A DNA stretch of 12,864 bases from an uncultured Bacteroides sp. (GCA_905198575.1 CAJKDC010000082.1:1-12864), one strand, 5' to 3'. Shown: positions 1-7,209, numbered from the stretch's first letter. Notes: generated from the letters alone by a model not told the origin. Translations and numbers: made by a program.

Positions 1-59
1 TTTTATTTACTGCCAGAGCCGTTTAGGCTGGGCTAATTTTTAACGAACTATTGTTCAGT

Positions 60-1499
60 TTAAAATTGGAAATAAATAAATTCTTCTTGTTTTCCGGCAA
101 GTAAAAATGTTGTGATGAAAACAATGTAATAGATAGCCCAACGTACTGCTTTATGCCGGAATATACCTTTTTCTTCTAATTGTAGTCCGAACTGTTTTTC
201 GCGTTGTAACCATTCTATGACCAGAAGAATTCCGATATATATTAATGGGTCCTTCCCGTGCGCAGGCATGGAGAAATGAAACTTTGTAACCATACATACG
301 ATATAGTCCCATGCCTGATGAATTGTTTCTGCACGAAATATAATCCAGCCGATAACAGCCAGCATAAAGGTAGTGACCATTTGGAAAAATTCTTTTAATG
401 AAGGAAGTAAACGTCCTTGAGCCACAATATCGGTGTTTTTACGGTTCTTGCCTGAAAGCAGTAAAGGGAAGAAAAGAAGCGCGTGATAAGCTCCCCAGCA
501 TACGAATGTCCAGTTGGCTCCGTGCCAGAATCCGCTGACTAGAAAAATGATAGCAGTATTGCGCATGGTTTTCCACTTGCCACATCGGCTTCCACCTAGA
601 GGAAAATAAATGTAATCGCGGAACCATGTAGTGAGGGAAATATGCCAACGACGCCAGAATTCAGCAATATCTCTCGAAAAATATGGATAATTAAAGTTAC
701 GCATCAGGTTGATACCAAAAAGTCTGGCTGTGCCGATTGCGATGTCCGAATATCCTGAAAAATCTCCGTAAATTTGAAAAGTAAAGAATATGGCACCTAA
801 AAGCAGTTGAGAACCTTCCAGAACCTGATAGTCAGCAAATATAGTATTGACAGCTATTGCACAGTTATCAGCAACGACCATCTTTTTGAAGAGTCCCCAC
901 AGAATTTGCCGCATTCCATCTACAGCCTTCTCATACGAAAAGTTACGTTCTTTCAGAAACTGGGGCAGAAGATTGGTTGCACGTTCAATAGGTCCTGCTA
1001 CAAGCTGGGGAAAAAAACTGATGAAAGCAAAGAATGCTACAATATCGTGAGTTGGTTTTATTTTATGCTGATAGACATCTATCGTATAACTTAATGCCTG
1101 GAATGTATAGAAACTGATACCTACAGGGAGCAGGATATCAAGGGTTATCCAGTCGGCTTCCCATCCTAAAGAGCGTAGTAGTATAGCTAGATTTTCGCCA
1201 AAGAAATTACAATATTTGAATAGGCACAGAATAGCCAGATTTAGTATGATGTTACTTGCGCTTACCCATTTTTGTTTTTGTCTGCTTCCTTCGTAGCGTT
1301 CTATAATTATACCGCTTAGGTAGCTGCAAAAGGTGGTTAGCGCAATGAGTAGGAGAAAACGCCAATCCCACCAACCATAAAATACATAGCTTGCTATAAC
1401 GACAAATAGATTTTGCCAACGTAATGATTTGAATACGAACCAATAGAGTAAAAATACAATAGGAAGGTACAATAAAAATTCTATAGAATTGAATAGCAT
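60..1499 (-). CDS. MBOAT family membrane-bound O-acyltransferase (AlgI/DltB-like)
   Basis: The 479-residue polytopic membrane protein has the signature of AlgI/DltB-type MBOAT enzymes, which move acyl groups (often acetyl) across the membrane onto an extracytoplasmic polymer. Visible landmarks are the N-terminal MLFNSIEFLLYLPIVFLLYW helix, LLPVGISFYTFQALSY at about 123-138, QLVAGPIERA at 165-174, FQIYGDFSGYSDIAIG at 241-256, FWRRWHISLTTWFRDYIYFPLGG at about 281-303, and SGFWHGANW at 322-330, whose His326 should be the catalytic histidine. The length is normal for the family. Transcription runs toward the left edge from a strong promoter about 110 bp upstream. Such enzymes usually work with an SGNH/AlgJ-like protein encoded next door; only 59 bases remain downstream, so any partner is outside the window. 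The family assignment is firm; the acceptor (exopolysaccharide, LPS, other glycan) cannot be told from the sequence. Confidence 0.93.
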   Translation of the reverse strand: MLFNSIEFLLYLPIVFLLYWFVFKSLRWQNLFVVIASYVFYGWWDWRFLLLIALTTFCSYLSGIIIERYEGSRQKQKWVSASNIILNLAILCLFKYCNFFGENLAILLRSLGWEADWITLDILLPVGISFYTFQALSYTIDVYQHKIKPTHDIVAFFAFISFFPQLVAGPIERATNLLPQFLKERNFSYEKAVDGMRQILWGLFKKMVVADNCAIAVNTIFADYQVLEGSQLLLGAIFFTFQIYGDFSGYSDIAIGTARLFGINLMRNFNYPYFSRDIAEFWRRWHISLTTWFRDYIYFPLGGSRCGKWKTMRNTAIIFLVSGFWHGANWTFVCWGAYHALLFFPLLLSGKNRKNTDIVAQGRLLPSLKEFFQMVTTFMLAVIGWIIFRAETIHQAWDYIVCMVTKFHFSMPAHGKDPLIYIGILLVIEWLQREKQFGLQLEEKGIFRHKAVRWAIYYIVFITTFLLAGKQEEFIYFQF

Positions 1500-1605
1500 A
1501 GTGAGTTACGTTTTTTTTGAAACAGATTAAAGATGTTTATCCCTTTTAAATGCTTGTTTTTTTATGGTAGAAGGGTATGGATTAGAGTGTTGTAATAATG
1601 TTTTG

Positions 1606-1637
1606 CAAAAGTAGTATTATAATTAGGAAATAGCAAA
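1606..1637 (-). promoter_or_regulatory. Bacteroides-type promoter of the MBOAT gene
   Basis: On the minus strand TTTG (1637-1634) lies exactly 20 bp before TACTTTTG (1613-1606), a full match to the TTTG / TAnnTTTG consensus used by the Bacteroides primary sigma factor. Transcription would start near 1600, leaving a 5' leader of about 100 nt before the ATG at 1499. I see no convincing riboswitch fold in that leader. Confidence 0.7.
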
Positions 1638-1680
1638 TAATATTCTATAGTTTAGTTATCAGATTGATGCTGGTCACTTT

Positions 1681-1875
1681 CTATCGTTTCATTGCTGAGA
1701 TAAACTTACATGATGGAAGTGCTGTGCCTGCATCATAATTGTGCCGCACATTAGTCTTAATCGAGCCAAGGAAGATACGTAAGGATAATGGGGTATCGGG
1801 AAGACAATGCTTTGTATGTGGAGAAGATATTTTTATAAAACTCACAGAAAATATACTACTATGTATTGCATAGTA
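1681..1875 (-). pseudogene. Possible gene fossil: start-less open frame
   Basis: A minus-strand frame stays open for 64 codons between a TAG at 1878-1876 and a TAG at 1683-1681. It has no ATG until five codons before the end; GTG at 1845 would be the only plausible alternative start. The translation includes TNVRHNYDAGTALPSCKF and ends ISAMKR, a mixed composition that looks more protein-like than a random AT-rich frame. The underlying DNA is less AT-rich than its surroundings. It overlaps the padR operator at its upstream end. I do not recognise a family. It may be the decayed end of a gene, part of a dispersed repeat, or chance. Confidence 0.25.
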
Positions 1876-1878
1876 CTA
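1854..1878. promoter_or_regulatory. Inverted repeat, candidate PadR operator
   Basis: TACTACTATG (1854-1863) and CATAGTACTA (1869-1878) are inverted copies matching at 9 of 10 positions, separated by TATTG. The centre contains the TTG that serves as the -33 element of the padR promoter, so a dimer bound here would block RNA polymerase. The TATG...CATA core resembles the ATGT/ACAT-type dyads bound by PadR family winged-helix repressors. Binding by this PadR is inferred from position and symmetry. Confidence 0.5.
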
Positions 1879-1896
1879 AAGTAATGCATATATTTG
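1866..1896 (+). promoter_or_regulatory. Promoter of the padR-pspC operon
   Basis: TTG (1866-1868), a 20-bp spacer and TATATTTG (1889-1896) match the Bacteroides -33/-7 consensus. Transcription should begin near 1903, giving a leader of about 50 nt before the ATG at 1952. The -33 element lies in the middle of the inverted repeat at 1854-1878. Confidence 0.6.
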
Positions 1897-1951
1897 TGGC
1901 ATGAAGAAAAATGTTTGGCCAAAACAAAACTTCTCCAAAAACTAAAAGCTT

Positions 1952-2299
1952 ATGAATATCGAAAATGCTAAATCACAGATGCGCAAAGGAATGCTGGAGT
2001 ACTGTGTGCTGCTGCTACTCAGGGAGAAAGCATTTTATGCATCGGATATCATCAGCCGCCTGAAAGAAGCGGAACTGATTGTGGTGGAAGGAACGCTCTA
2101 TCCTCTGTTGACCCGCCTCAAAAAAGACGGATTGCTTATGTACGAATGGAAGGAGTCTACACAGGGACCTCCCCGGAAGTATTATGAACTCACTGACGAG
2201 GGAAGAGCTTTTCTGGAAGGTCTGGATACAGCTTGGGGAGAGCTGGTACACACGGTGTCACATTTGAAAAACAATCAAGAAATTCTTAAAAATGAATGA
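1952..2299 (+). CDS. PadR family transcriptional regulator
   Basis: This 115-residue protein is a short PadR-type winged-helix regulator: a DNA-binding domain plus one C-terminal helix for dimerisation. The helix-turn-helix and recognition region is at about 28-62, including VVEGTLYPLLTRLKKDGLL (44-62), the family hallmark. The wing follows with GPPRKYYELTDEGRAFL (72-88). The C-terminal helix runs from about 89 to 110. PadR proteins usually repress their own operon and are released by a ligand or partner; no ligand can be read from this sequence. The stop codon overlaps the start of the PspC-domain gene (ATGA at 2296-2299), so the two are very likely made together. An inverted repeat over its promoter suggests autorepression. 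PadR genes are often paired with membrane-protein genes of the PspC type, which supports a role in controlling an envelope response. Confidence 0.93.
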   Translation: MNIENAKSQMRKGMLEYCVLLLLREKAFYASDIISRLKEAELIVVEGTLYPLLTRLKKDGLLMYEWKESTQGPPRKYYELTDEGRAFLEGLDTAWGELVHTVSHLKNNQEILKNE

Positions 2300-3942
2300 C
2301 TATGAAAAAGAACATTACCATAAATCTGTTTGGGGCATTATATAATATTGACGAAGATGCCTATGAATTGCTTTACCGTTATCAGGAAGACATGAAGCGT
2401 TATTTCGCCGGACGCGAGGGCGGTGATGAAATTGCCGATGATATTGAACATCGTGTGGCGGAATTGATGGCAGAGCTCAAAGAGACCGGAGTGGAGGCTA
2501 TTACAATAGAACATATTGAGGCCATTATCCGGCGGATAGGAAGTCCGGAGCAACTGGATGGGGAGGAAGAAAAAGATGATGCGGTTCCTCATGTCGGGAA
2601 GCCTAAAAAGAAACTGTTCCGTAATTTGGATGATAAGAAAATAGCCGGTGTGCTTTCCGGTGTGGCTGCTTATTTCGGAATGGATACGTTGGCTCTTCGT
2701 ATTCTGGCTATTATACTGGTATTTTTAACTAATGGGGTAGGGCTGCTGATTTATTTAATCTGTTGGCTGATTATTCCGGAGGCCAAAACATCCGAAGACA
2801 AGTTGCGCATGCGCGGTGAGCCGGTCAACATGGAAAATCTTCGTGAGGAAATTCTGAACGGTGCCGGTAAGGTTGAAAATTTTGTAAAGTCGCCCAAGAC
2901 AGAAAGCCGGGCACGAGGATGCTTGTCCTTCGTGATGGATTTGTTTGTCGGTCTTTTCAAAGTGCTGCTGTATGTATTTCTGGGAAGTATAGCGGTTATG
3001 CTCGTGCTTGGTCTGCTCTTTGTGGCTTGTTGCATCGGAGTGGCTTTGTATGCTTCGATCGATGGTCTGGGCTCGTTGTTTTTCCACGATGTTGATGCAG
3101 TGGTGCTTCAGACTGCGGAGCAACTGTCTATGTTTACCTATATAGGATTTTTTATATCGGCTGTCGGTTTGTTGGTTTTGCTGGCTGTTCCTGCTTATGC
3201 TATAATCTATTGGATGAGCCGTCTTTGGGGACATACAACCGAGATGACTTCGGTGAAGCGTAATACCCTGCTGGGCCTATGGCTGGGAGCTTTGGTCTTG
3301 GCAGCCACTTTTGCCACGCTCACTTCTATCTCTGTGGTAAAAACCTATGAGAAACAGTTTCTGATTAATGGCTTCTATGTGCCTCGCTGGGAATATCGTA
3401 CTTTAATACAGGAAAACTGGAAGGTACTGAATCATGATGGATGCACGGGTTTTGTGTCAATTGGAGAGCATTACCAGAACGGGGGAATGCGTTATTTGCA
3501 TTCGAACAGTGTGGATGGCCGCATGCAGTATCAGATGGAAAAGAGCGATTCTGTCAGGCCGGGTATTTACCGTTTGGAAGCGGTCGGACGTTGCAACGGC
3601 GAGGGTGCTTTTATCTATGCATGTTTGGGCGATTCGGTTTACAAACAGATGGTGTCGGTTTGCGGTCATGAACAGGGGAGCATCTGGCAGGAAGCACGGC
3701 AACGGATTGCTGCAGGTGGGCTTTCGATGACTGACAGCATCCGCTATCAGGAAATCTGCGGACGTCATGACGGAAAGGGTTATGGCTGGAGCCGTGTGGC
3801 TGTGGATAGCATTGTGGTAACAAAGCCAGGTATGTTGCGCTATGGCATTTCTAATGTACCGGCTTTTACAGGAAAACCATGGCGCGGGACCTGGATGTCG
3901 GCTACTGATTTTATACTGATTCCTGTCAATGAAGCTAAATAG
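2296..3942 (+). CDS. PspC-domain membrane protein with large C-terminal extracytoplasmic domain
   Basis: The 548-residue protein has four parts. Residues 1-95 form a soluble, acidic, helical N-terminal domain of the kind that precedes PspC in Bacteroidota (INLFGALYNIDEDAYELL; later EAIIRRIGSPEQL). Residues 105-165 are the PspC domain, with KKLFRNLDDKKIAGVLSGVA followed by a hydrophobic stretch ending CWLIIPEAK. Further hydrophobic segments lie at about 216-256, 278-308 and 325-346. Residues 350-548 are a hydrophilic C-terminal domain, probably periplasmic, with Cys383, Cys433, Cys443, Cys456 and Cys488 and a beta-rich look. In enterobacteria PspC senses inner-membrane stress; a role as membrane-stress sensor or effector is inferred here. 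Translation may begin at 2296 (overlapping padR) or at the second ATG, 2302; the latter gives the usual MKKN start. The gene ends before a bidirectional terminator at 4005-4035. Confidence 0.87.
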   Translation: MTMKKNITINLFGALYNIDEDAYELLYRYQEDMKRYFAGREGGDEIADDIEHRVAELMAELKETGVEAITIEHIEAIIRRIGSPEQLDGEEEKDDAVPHVGKPKKKLFRNLDDKKIAGVLSGVAAYFGMDTLALRILAIILVFLTNGVGLLIYLICWLIIPEAKTSEDKLRMRGEPVNMENLREEILNGAGKVENFVKSPKTESRARGCLSFVMDLFVGLFKVLLYVFLGSIAVMLVLGLLFVACCIGVALYASIDGLGSLFFHDVDAVVLQTAEQLSMFTYIGFFISAVGLLVLLAVPAYAIIYWMSRLWGHTTEMTSVKRNTLLGLWLGALVLAATFATLTSISVVKTYEKQFLINGFYVPRWEYRTLIQENWKVLNHDGCTGFVSIGEHYQNGGMRYLHSNSVDGRMQYQMEKSDSVRPGIYRLEAVGRCNGEGAFIYACLGDSVYKQMVSVCGHEQGSIWQEARQRIAAGGLSMTDSIRYQEICGRHDGKGYGWSRVAVDSIVVTKPGMLRYGISNVPAFTGKPWRGTWMSATDFILIPVNEAK

Positions 3943-4004
3943 TCTGTACTTATTTTCTGGTTATAGGGTGCAAATAACAAAACTTTATACTTTTGAAATA
4001 AAAG

Positions 4005-4035
4005 GAAAAGGCTGCCTTAAAATGACAGCCTTTTC
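4005..4035. terminator. Bidirectional intrinsic terminator
   Basis: GAAAAGGCTG (4005-4014) and CAGCCTTTTC (4026-4035) form a perfect 10-bp stem with an 11-nt loop. T-rich sequence follows in both directions (TCTTT on the plus strand, CTTTTATTTC on the minus strand). It sits between the convergent pspC-type gene and the Spy-like gene and can end both transcripts. Confidence 0.85.
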
Positions 4036-4064
4036 TCTTTAAATTTATTGTACTGCAGAAAAAA

Positions 4065-4583
4065 TTACTTCTTAATCTGGAAATCTTTTACAGCCGGTCC
4101 GCCCTGTGGACAATACTTACCCATCGGGTCGCCTTTAGGTGCTTTCGGGCAAATCATCTTTTTAGCCATTTTGGGGCGTGGAGCAAAGACTTTTTCCAGT
4201 TGTTTGGCATTCAGAATCTTTTTAAACTTGTCGAAATACTTTTTCTGAATGTCCAGTCTCTGCTGCTGCATCTCGAAACGTTTTTCTATGCGAGCTTCGA
4301 TTTCCTTGTCGGTCAGCGTGGCATTACTTTTAGGGCAGGCAGCTGTATTTTTGCAGCAACTCTGTGCGCAGCAGCCTTGCAGGTTTTCCAGATATTCTTT
4401 ATAAAGAGGAGCAAACTTGGCTGCCGTAGCATCGTCCAGCATAAGCTGGTTGGCCATTCTGTTTACCTGCTTTTCTATGGTAATGGGTTTACGCTGTTTT
4501 TTCTGAGGCTCAGGCATGTTTTGTGCAAACAAAGTAGTGCAGCTGATGGCTGCAAACGCTAAAGTAAAAAGCATCTTTTTCAT
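4065..4583 (-). CDS. Exported Spy/CpxP-like protein with a cysteine cluster
   Basis: The 172-residue protein starts with a signal peptide (MKKMLFTLAFAAISCTTLFA, probable cleavage before Gln21), so it is periplasmic. The mature part is basic and helical. A first helix with NRMANQLMLDDATAAKFAPLYKEYLENL (41-68, broken here only by its length) resembles the Bacteroidota Spy/CpxP-like or DUF4890-like pattern, and a second helix runs from about 91 to 133. Between them lies a Cys-rich segment, CCAQSCCKNTAAC (71-83), and two more Cys follow at 145 and 158 in a Pro/Gly/Lys-rich tail. Spy/CpxP proteins act as periplasmic chaperones and related proteins such as ZraP and CnrX bind metals. The cluster could bind metal or form disulfides; that is inference. 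It is 133 bp from the pseudouridine synthase gene and may have its own promoter; TAACTTTC at 4642-4635 is a weak -7 candidate. Confidence 0.75.
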   Translation of the reverse strand: MKKMLFTLAFAAISCTTLFAQNMPEPQKKQRKPITIEKQVNRMANQLMLDDATAAKFAPLYKEYLENLQGCCAQSCCKNTAACPKSNATLTDKEIEARIEKRFEMQQQRLDIQKKYFDKFKKILNAKQLEKVFAPRPKMAKKMICPKAPKGDPMGKYCPQGGPAVKDFQIKK

Positions 4584-4716
4584 ACGTTCATGTTTTAAAT
4601 TTCTAATTCAATTTTTTTGTTTTATCGGCCGTTTGAAAGTTAGATGAAGTTTATAGTAAAAGGTTTATCTCCAAAAATGTTTTTTATCAGAACTCTATCT
4701 TTGTTAACAGGCTGTT

Positions 4717-6354
4717 TCAGAAAGGAGCTTCCTTTACTACATGCACTTCTTTGCCGGTGACGGGATGTATGAAATGCAGCTCGGCAGCGTGAAGATACAT
4801 GCGGTCGGCTTTTCTTCCGTACAGCTCGTCGCCCTTGATGGGAGTATTCAGTCCGTCCTTGTGTGCGGCATGTACCCGCAGCTGGTGCGTTCGTCCTGTA
4901 TGCGGATAGAAATACACTCGTGTGTAGGCTTCTGTTTCCTCTATTACCTGATAGTCGGTGATGGCAGCCTTGCCGTGGACTGTGTCTACCATCTGCCGGG
5001 GGCGATCCATCGGGTTCAGGCAGAGTGGGAGCGTGATGCGTCCGGCTTTTTCGGCCACTTTACCGTCGAGCAGTGCCGTGTATCTCTTGCGGATAGTCCT
5101 GTTTTCAAACTGCTCTTGCAATGCCTGGTGTACCTCCTTGGTCTTTGCGGCCAGCAACAATCCGGAGGTAGCCATGTCCAGCCGGTGTACAATGAGCGGG
5201 CCCTCGGCTTCGGGATAACGCTGCATGAGGCGCTGCTGTATCGAATCCAGGTCGTTTTTACCCGGAACGGAAAGCATGCCGGCCGGCTTGTTTACGACTA
5301 CCAGCCATGCATCTTCGTATACGATTTCGAGTGCTGCATTGCGGAACGTATCGGCCAGCAGCGGATTGGGTTCAACGTCCAGTCCCTGCAACATGTGGCC
5401 CAGTATCGGTTCGCACTTGCCTTTGCACGAGGGGTAAAAATGTCCGTGATGCCTGATTTCTTCCTTGGGTGAGGCACCCCACCAGAATTCGCCCATAGCC
5501 AGTGGCTTGAGCTGATGCTGATAGGCGTATTGCAGCAGCTTCGGGGCAGCGCATTCGCCTGCACCGGCCGGAGGAACGCCTTGAGAAGTGGGAGCGAAGA
5601 TAGCGCACAGGTCTTTGGTTTCTCCCCGCGCATTCAGCATGTTGAAAGCTCCGAACAGCCGCATTTGCAGGGCAGCCGACCGCTGTTTCCGTTCCTGCTT
5701 GCAGTTTTCTATCACTTTTTCGTAGAGTGCTACCTGTTGTTGCTGCTCGTCTATCCGGCTTTGCCATGCCGTCTTTTGCCGCTTCAGTTCGGCCTTGCCA
5801 AACTGGCTTTCACGAATCAGGGCAGCCTGCTCCTCGTCGGTGAGGTGTCCGCTTTTTCTTTTTTCTTCGCGCAGTCTTTTGGCTTCTTTTTCTTGCTGGC
5901 GCGCCAAGAACAGCGCTTCTTCGGCCCGGTTTTTCAGGGTTTGCAGCTCTTCGCGTGCCTGTCTGTATTCCGGAGCATTTTCGTAGCAGCGGATACAGTC
6001 GTTGATGGCCGATATCTGTGCTTCTTCTATTCGGAAAAAGCCGTCGGGTTGTAGCAAGTCGTACACGGGTGGGACGAAATAGGTATGCTGGTTGCTTCCG
6101 GCCAGATTGCCCGAGAAGGCGGCCAGAAAGCCTATGACGTGTTCCGGAGTTTCCACAACGAGCACCCCGAACATTTTACCTGCCTGTAACTCCCGGCTCC
6201 AGTCGGTGCGCTGGCTCAGGTAGTCCTGCACTTGGCGGGCTGCTTCCATCGTCCATGGATGCGGGGTATAATGAAACGGATAGGTAAACTGCTTGGGGCG
6301 TTCGTCCGGATTTAGAGGTTTATCGAAATAATGCAGTTTGGGTATTTCCATCAT
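4717..6354 (-). CDS. RluA-family RNA pseudouridine synthase with long N-terminal extension
   Basis: The C-terminal third (about 343-545) is an RluA-type pseudouridine synthase, which turns uridine into pseudouridine in rRNA or tRNA. It shows VVNKPAGMLSVPG (353-365), HRLDMATSGLLL (390-401) with the expected catalytic Asp393, RKRYTALLDG (422-431), PHTGRTHQLRVHAA (484-497) and a closing GDELYGRK segment. The first 340 residues are not part of the usual RluA enzyme and there is no S4 domain. They comprise a conserved-looking segment (65-110), a charged coiled coil (about 130-228) and a second segment (230-325) with Cys268, Cys310 and Cys314 near His302, His303 and His305. At 545 residues the protein is about twice the length of a minimal family member. 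It begins 4 bp after ispE, so the two form an operon. ATG codons at 6354 and 6351 are both possible starts. The target uridine is unknown. Confidence 0.9.
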   Translation of the reverse strand: MMEIPKLHYFDKPLNPDERPKQFTYPFHYTPHPWTMEAARQVQDYLSQRTDWSRELQAGKMFGVLVVETPEHVIGFLAAFSGNLAGSNQHTYFVPPVYDLLQPDGFFRIEEAQISAINDCIRCYENAPEYRQAREELQTLKNRAEEALFLARQQEKEAKRLREEKRKSGHLTDEEQAALIRESQFGKAELKRQKTAWQSRIDEQQQQVALYEKVIENCKQERKQRSAALQMRLFGAFNMLNARGETKDLCAIFAPTSQGVPPAGAGECAAPKLLQYAYQHQLKPLAMGEFWWGASPKEEIRHHGHFYPSCKGKCEPILGHMLQGLDVEPNPLLADTFRNAALEIVYEDAWLVVVNKPAGMLSVPGKNDLDSIQQRLMQRYPEAEGPLIVHRLDMATSGLLLAAKTKEVHQALQEQFENRTIRKRYTALLDGKVAEKAGRITLPLCLNPMDRPRQMVDTVHGKAAITDYQVIEETEAYTRVYFYPHTGRTHQLRVHAAHKDGLNTPIKGDELYGRKADRMYLHAAELHFIHPVTGKEVHVVKEAPF

Positions 6355-6358
6355 CGTC

Positions 6359-7183
6359 TTATTCCATTTTTCGCTGGCGGCAGAAGCATCCCGGGAAATG
6401 GGTATCTACATCTTCCAGGCTGTTCTTGAAAAGACCATATACCGACGAGCCTGAGCCACTCATGGCGGCATAAACGGCGCCCAGTTCGTACATCCGTTCT
6501 TTCAGTGCCTTGATTTCGGGATACTTGGCAAATACGCTTGCTTCAAAATCGTTTACCATCCATTCTTTCCATTCTTCTACCGGTTTACGGATGATTTCGG
6601 TGAGCGATACTTCGGGACGGTGTGGAGTGATTTGTGCAAAGGCATCGCGTGTGGATACGAAGATGTCGGGTTTCACCAGTACGATGTGGTAGCCTTCCAG
6701 AGAAAGGTTAATGGGTTGGAATACGTTGCCGATACCGGTGGCAAATACAGGCTTGTTGCGGACGAAGAAGGCACAGTCGGCACCCAGTTGTGCGGCATAC
6801 GCTTCCATCTGTTCGGTGGAAAGTCCCAGTGAGAATTTGTCGTTGAGCAGCTTAATCATGAAAGCGCAGTCGGACGAACCGCCGCCCAGTCCGGCACCTG
6901 TAGGAATGTGCTTATACATGTGGATGTCGATGGCCGGCATTTCGAAGTCGCGCTGCAGCAGGCGGTAGGCTTTTACCACCAGGTTATCTTCGGGATTGCC
7001 TTCGATGACGTGACCGCTTACGTGCAGTCTGAAATCGTGCGTACTTCCTTCCAGGCGTGTTACCTCGAGGGCATCCTGCAGGTTGATGGGGTAGAATACG
7101 GTTTCCAGGTTATGGTAGCCGTCGGGACGCTTTTCTACGATGTTCAGTCCCAGGTTTATTTTTGCATTTGGAAAAACAATCAT
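6359..7183 (-). CDS. ispE: 4-diphosphocytidyl-2-C-methyl-D-erythritol kinase
   Basis: IspE phosphorylates CDP-methylerythritol with ATP, the fourth step of the MEP pathway to isopentenyl diphosphate. The protein is a GHMP kinase of 274 residues, normal for the family. It shows FPNAKINLGLNI near the N-terminus with Lys8, the glycine-rich ATP loop PTGAGLGGGSSDCA (94-107), GADCAFF (135-141 region) with the expected catalytic Asp136, and the C-terminal MSGSGSSVYGLF (241-252). The frame stays open upstream to an ATG at 7312, which would add 43 residues. I chose 7183 because the family begins right at this point, because the longer form would overlap the divergent dnaB start, and because a -7 box lies at 7217-7210, downstream of the longer start. 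It is the first gene of an operon with the pseudouridine synthase. Confidence 0.95.
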   Translation of the reverse strand: MIVFPNAKINLGLNIVEKRPDGYHNLETVFYPINLQDALEVTRLEGSTHDFRLHVSGHVIEGNPEDNLVVKAYRLLQRDFEMPAIDIHMYKHIPTGAGLGGGSSDCAFMIKLLNDKFSLGLSTEQMEAYAAQLGADCAFFVRNKPVFATGIGNVFQPINLSLEGYHIVLVKPDIFVSTRDAFAQITPHRPEVSLTEIIRKPVEEWKEWMVNDFEASVFAKYPEIKALKERMYELGAVYAAMSGSGSSVYGLFKNSLEDVDTHFPGCFCRQRKME

Positions 7184-7209
7184 GATTTTAGTTTTTTGGT
7201 TAGTTTTAT

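Larger units (their letters stand above)
1500..1951. other. 452-bp divergent intergenic region
   Basis: The left part (1500-1660) is AT-rich and holds the MBOAT promoter and leader. The right part (1854-1951) holds the padR operator, promoter and leader. Between them, about 1681-1850 is visibly richer in G and C than its flanks and carries a minus-strand open frame without a start. There is no tRNA-like fold and no other gene that I can support. Confidence 0.6.

Noticed and set aside
1700..1800. Possible tRNA or structured RNA in the divergent intergenic region
   Set aside because: No cloverleaf, T-loop (GGTTCRA) or long stem could be drawn; only a 6-bp ATGATG/CATCAT pairing is present.
2755..3234. 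159-codon open frame on the minus strand
   Set aside because: It is opposite the membrane segments of the PspC-domain protein; the complement of hydrophobic codons gives a spurious polar frame.
4722..4737. AAAGGAGCTTCCTTT palindrome at the end of the pseudouridine synthase gene as a terminator
   Set aside because: The stem is only 6 bp, lies within the last codons and is not followed by a T tract on the minus strand.
4741..5472. 243-codon open frame on the plus strand
   Set aside because: It is antisense to the conserved catalytic domain of the pseudouridine synthase and resembles no protein family I know.
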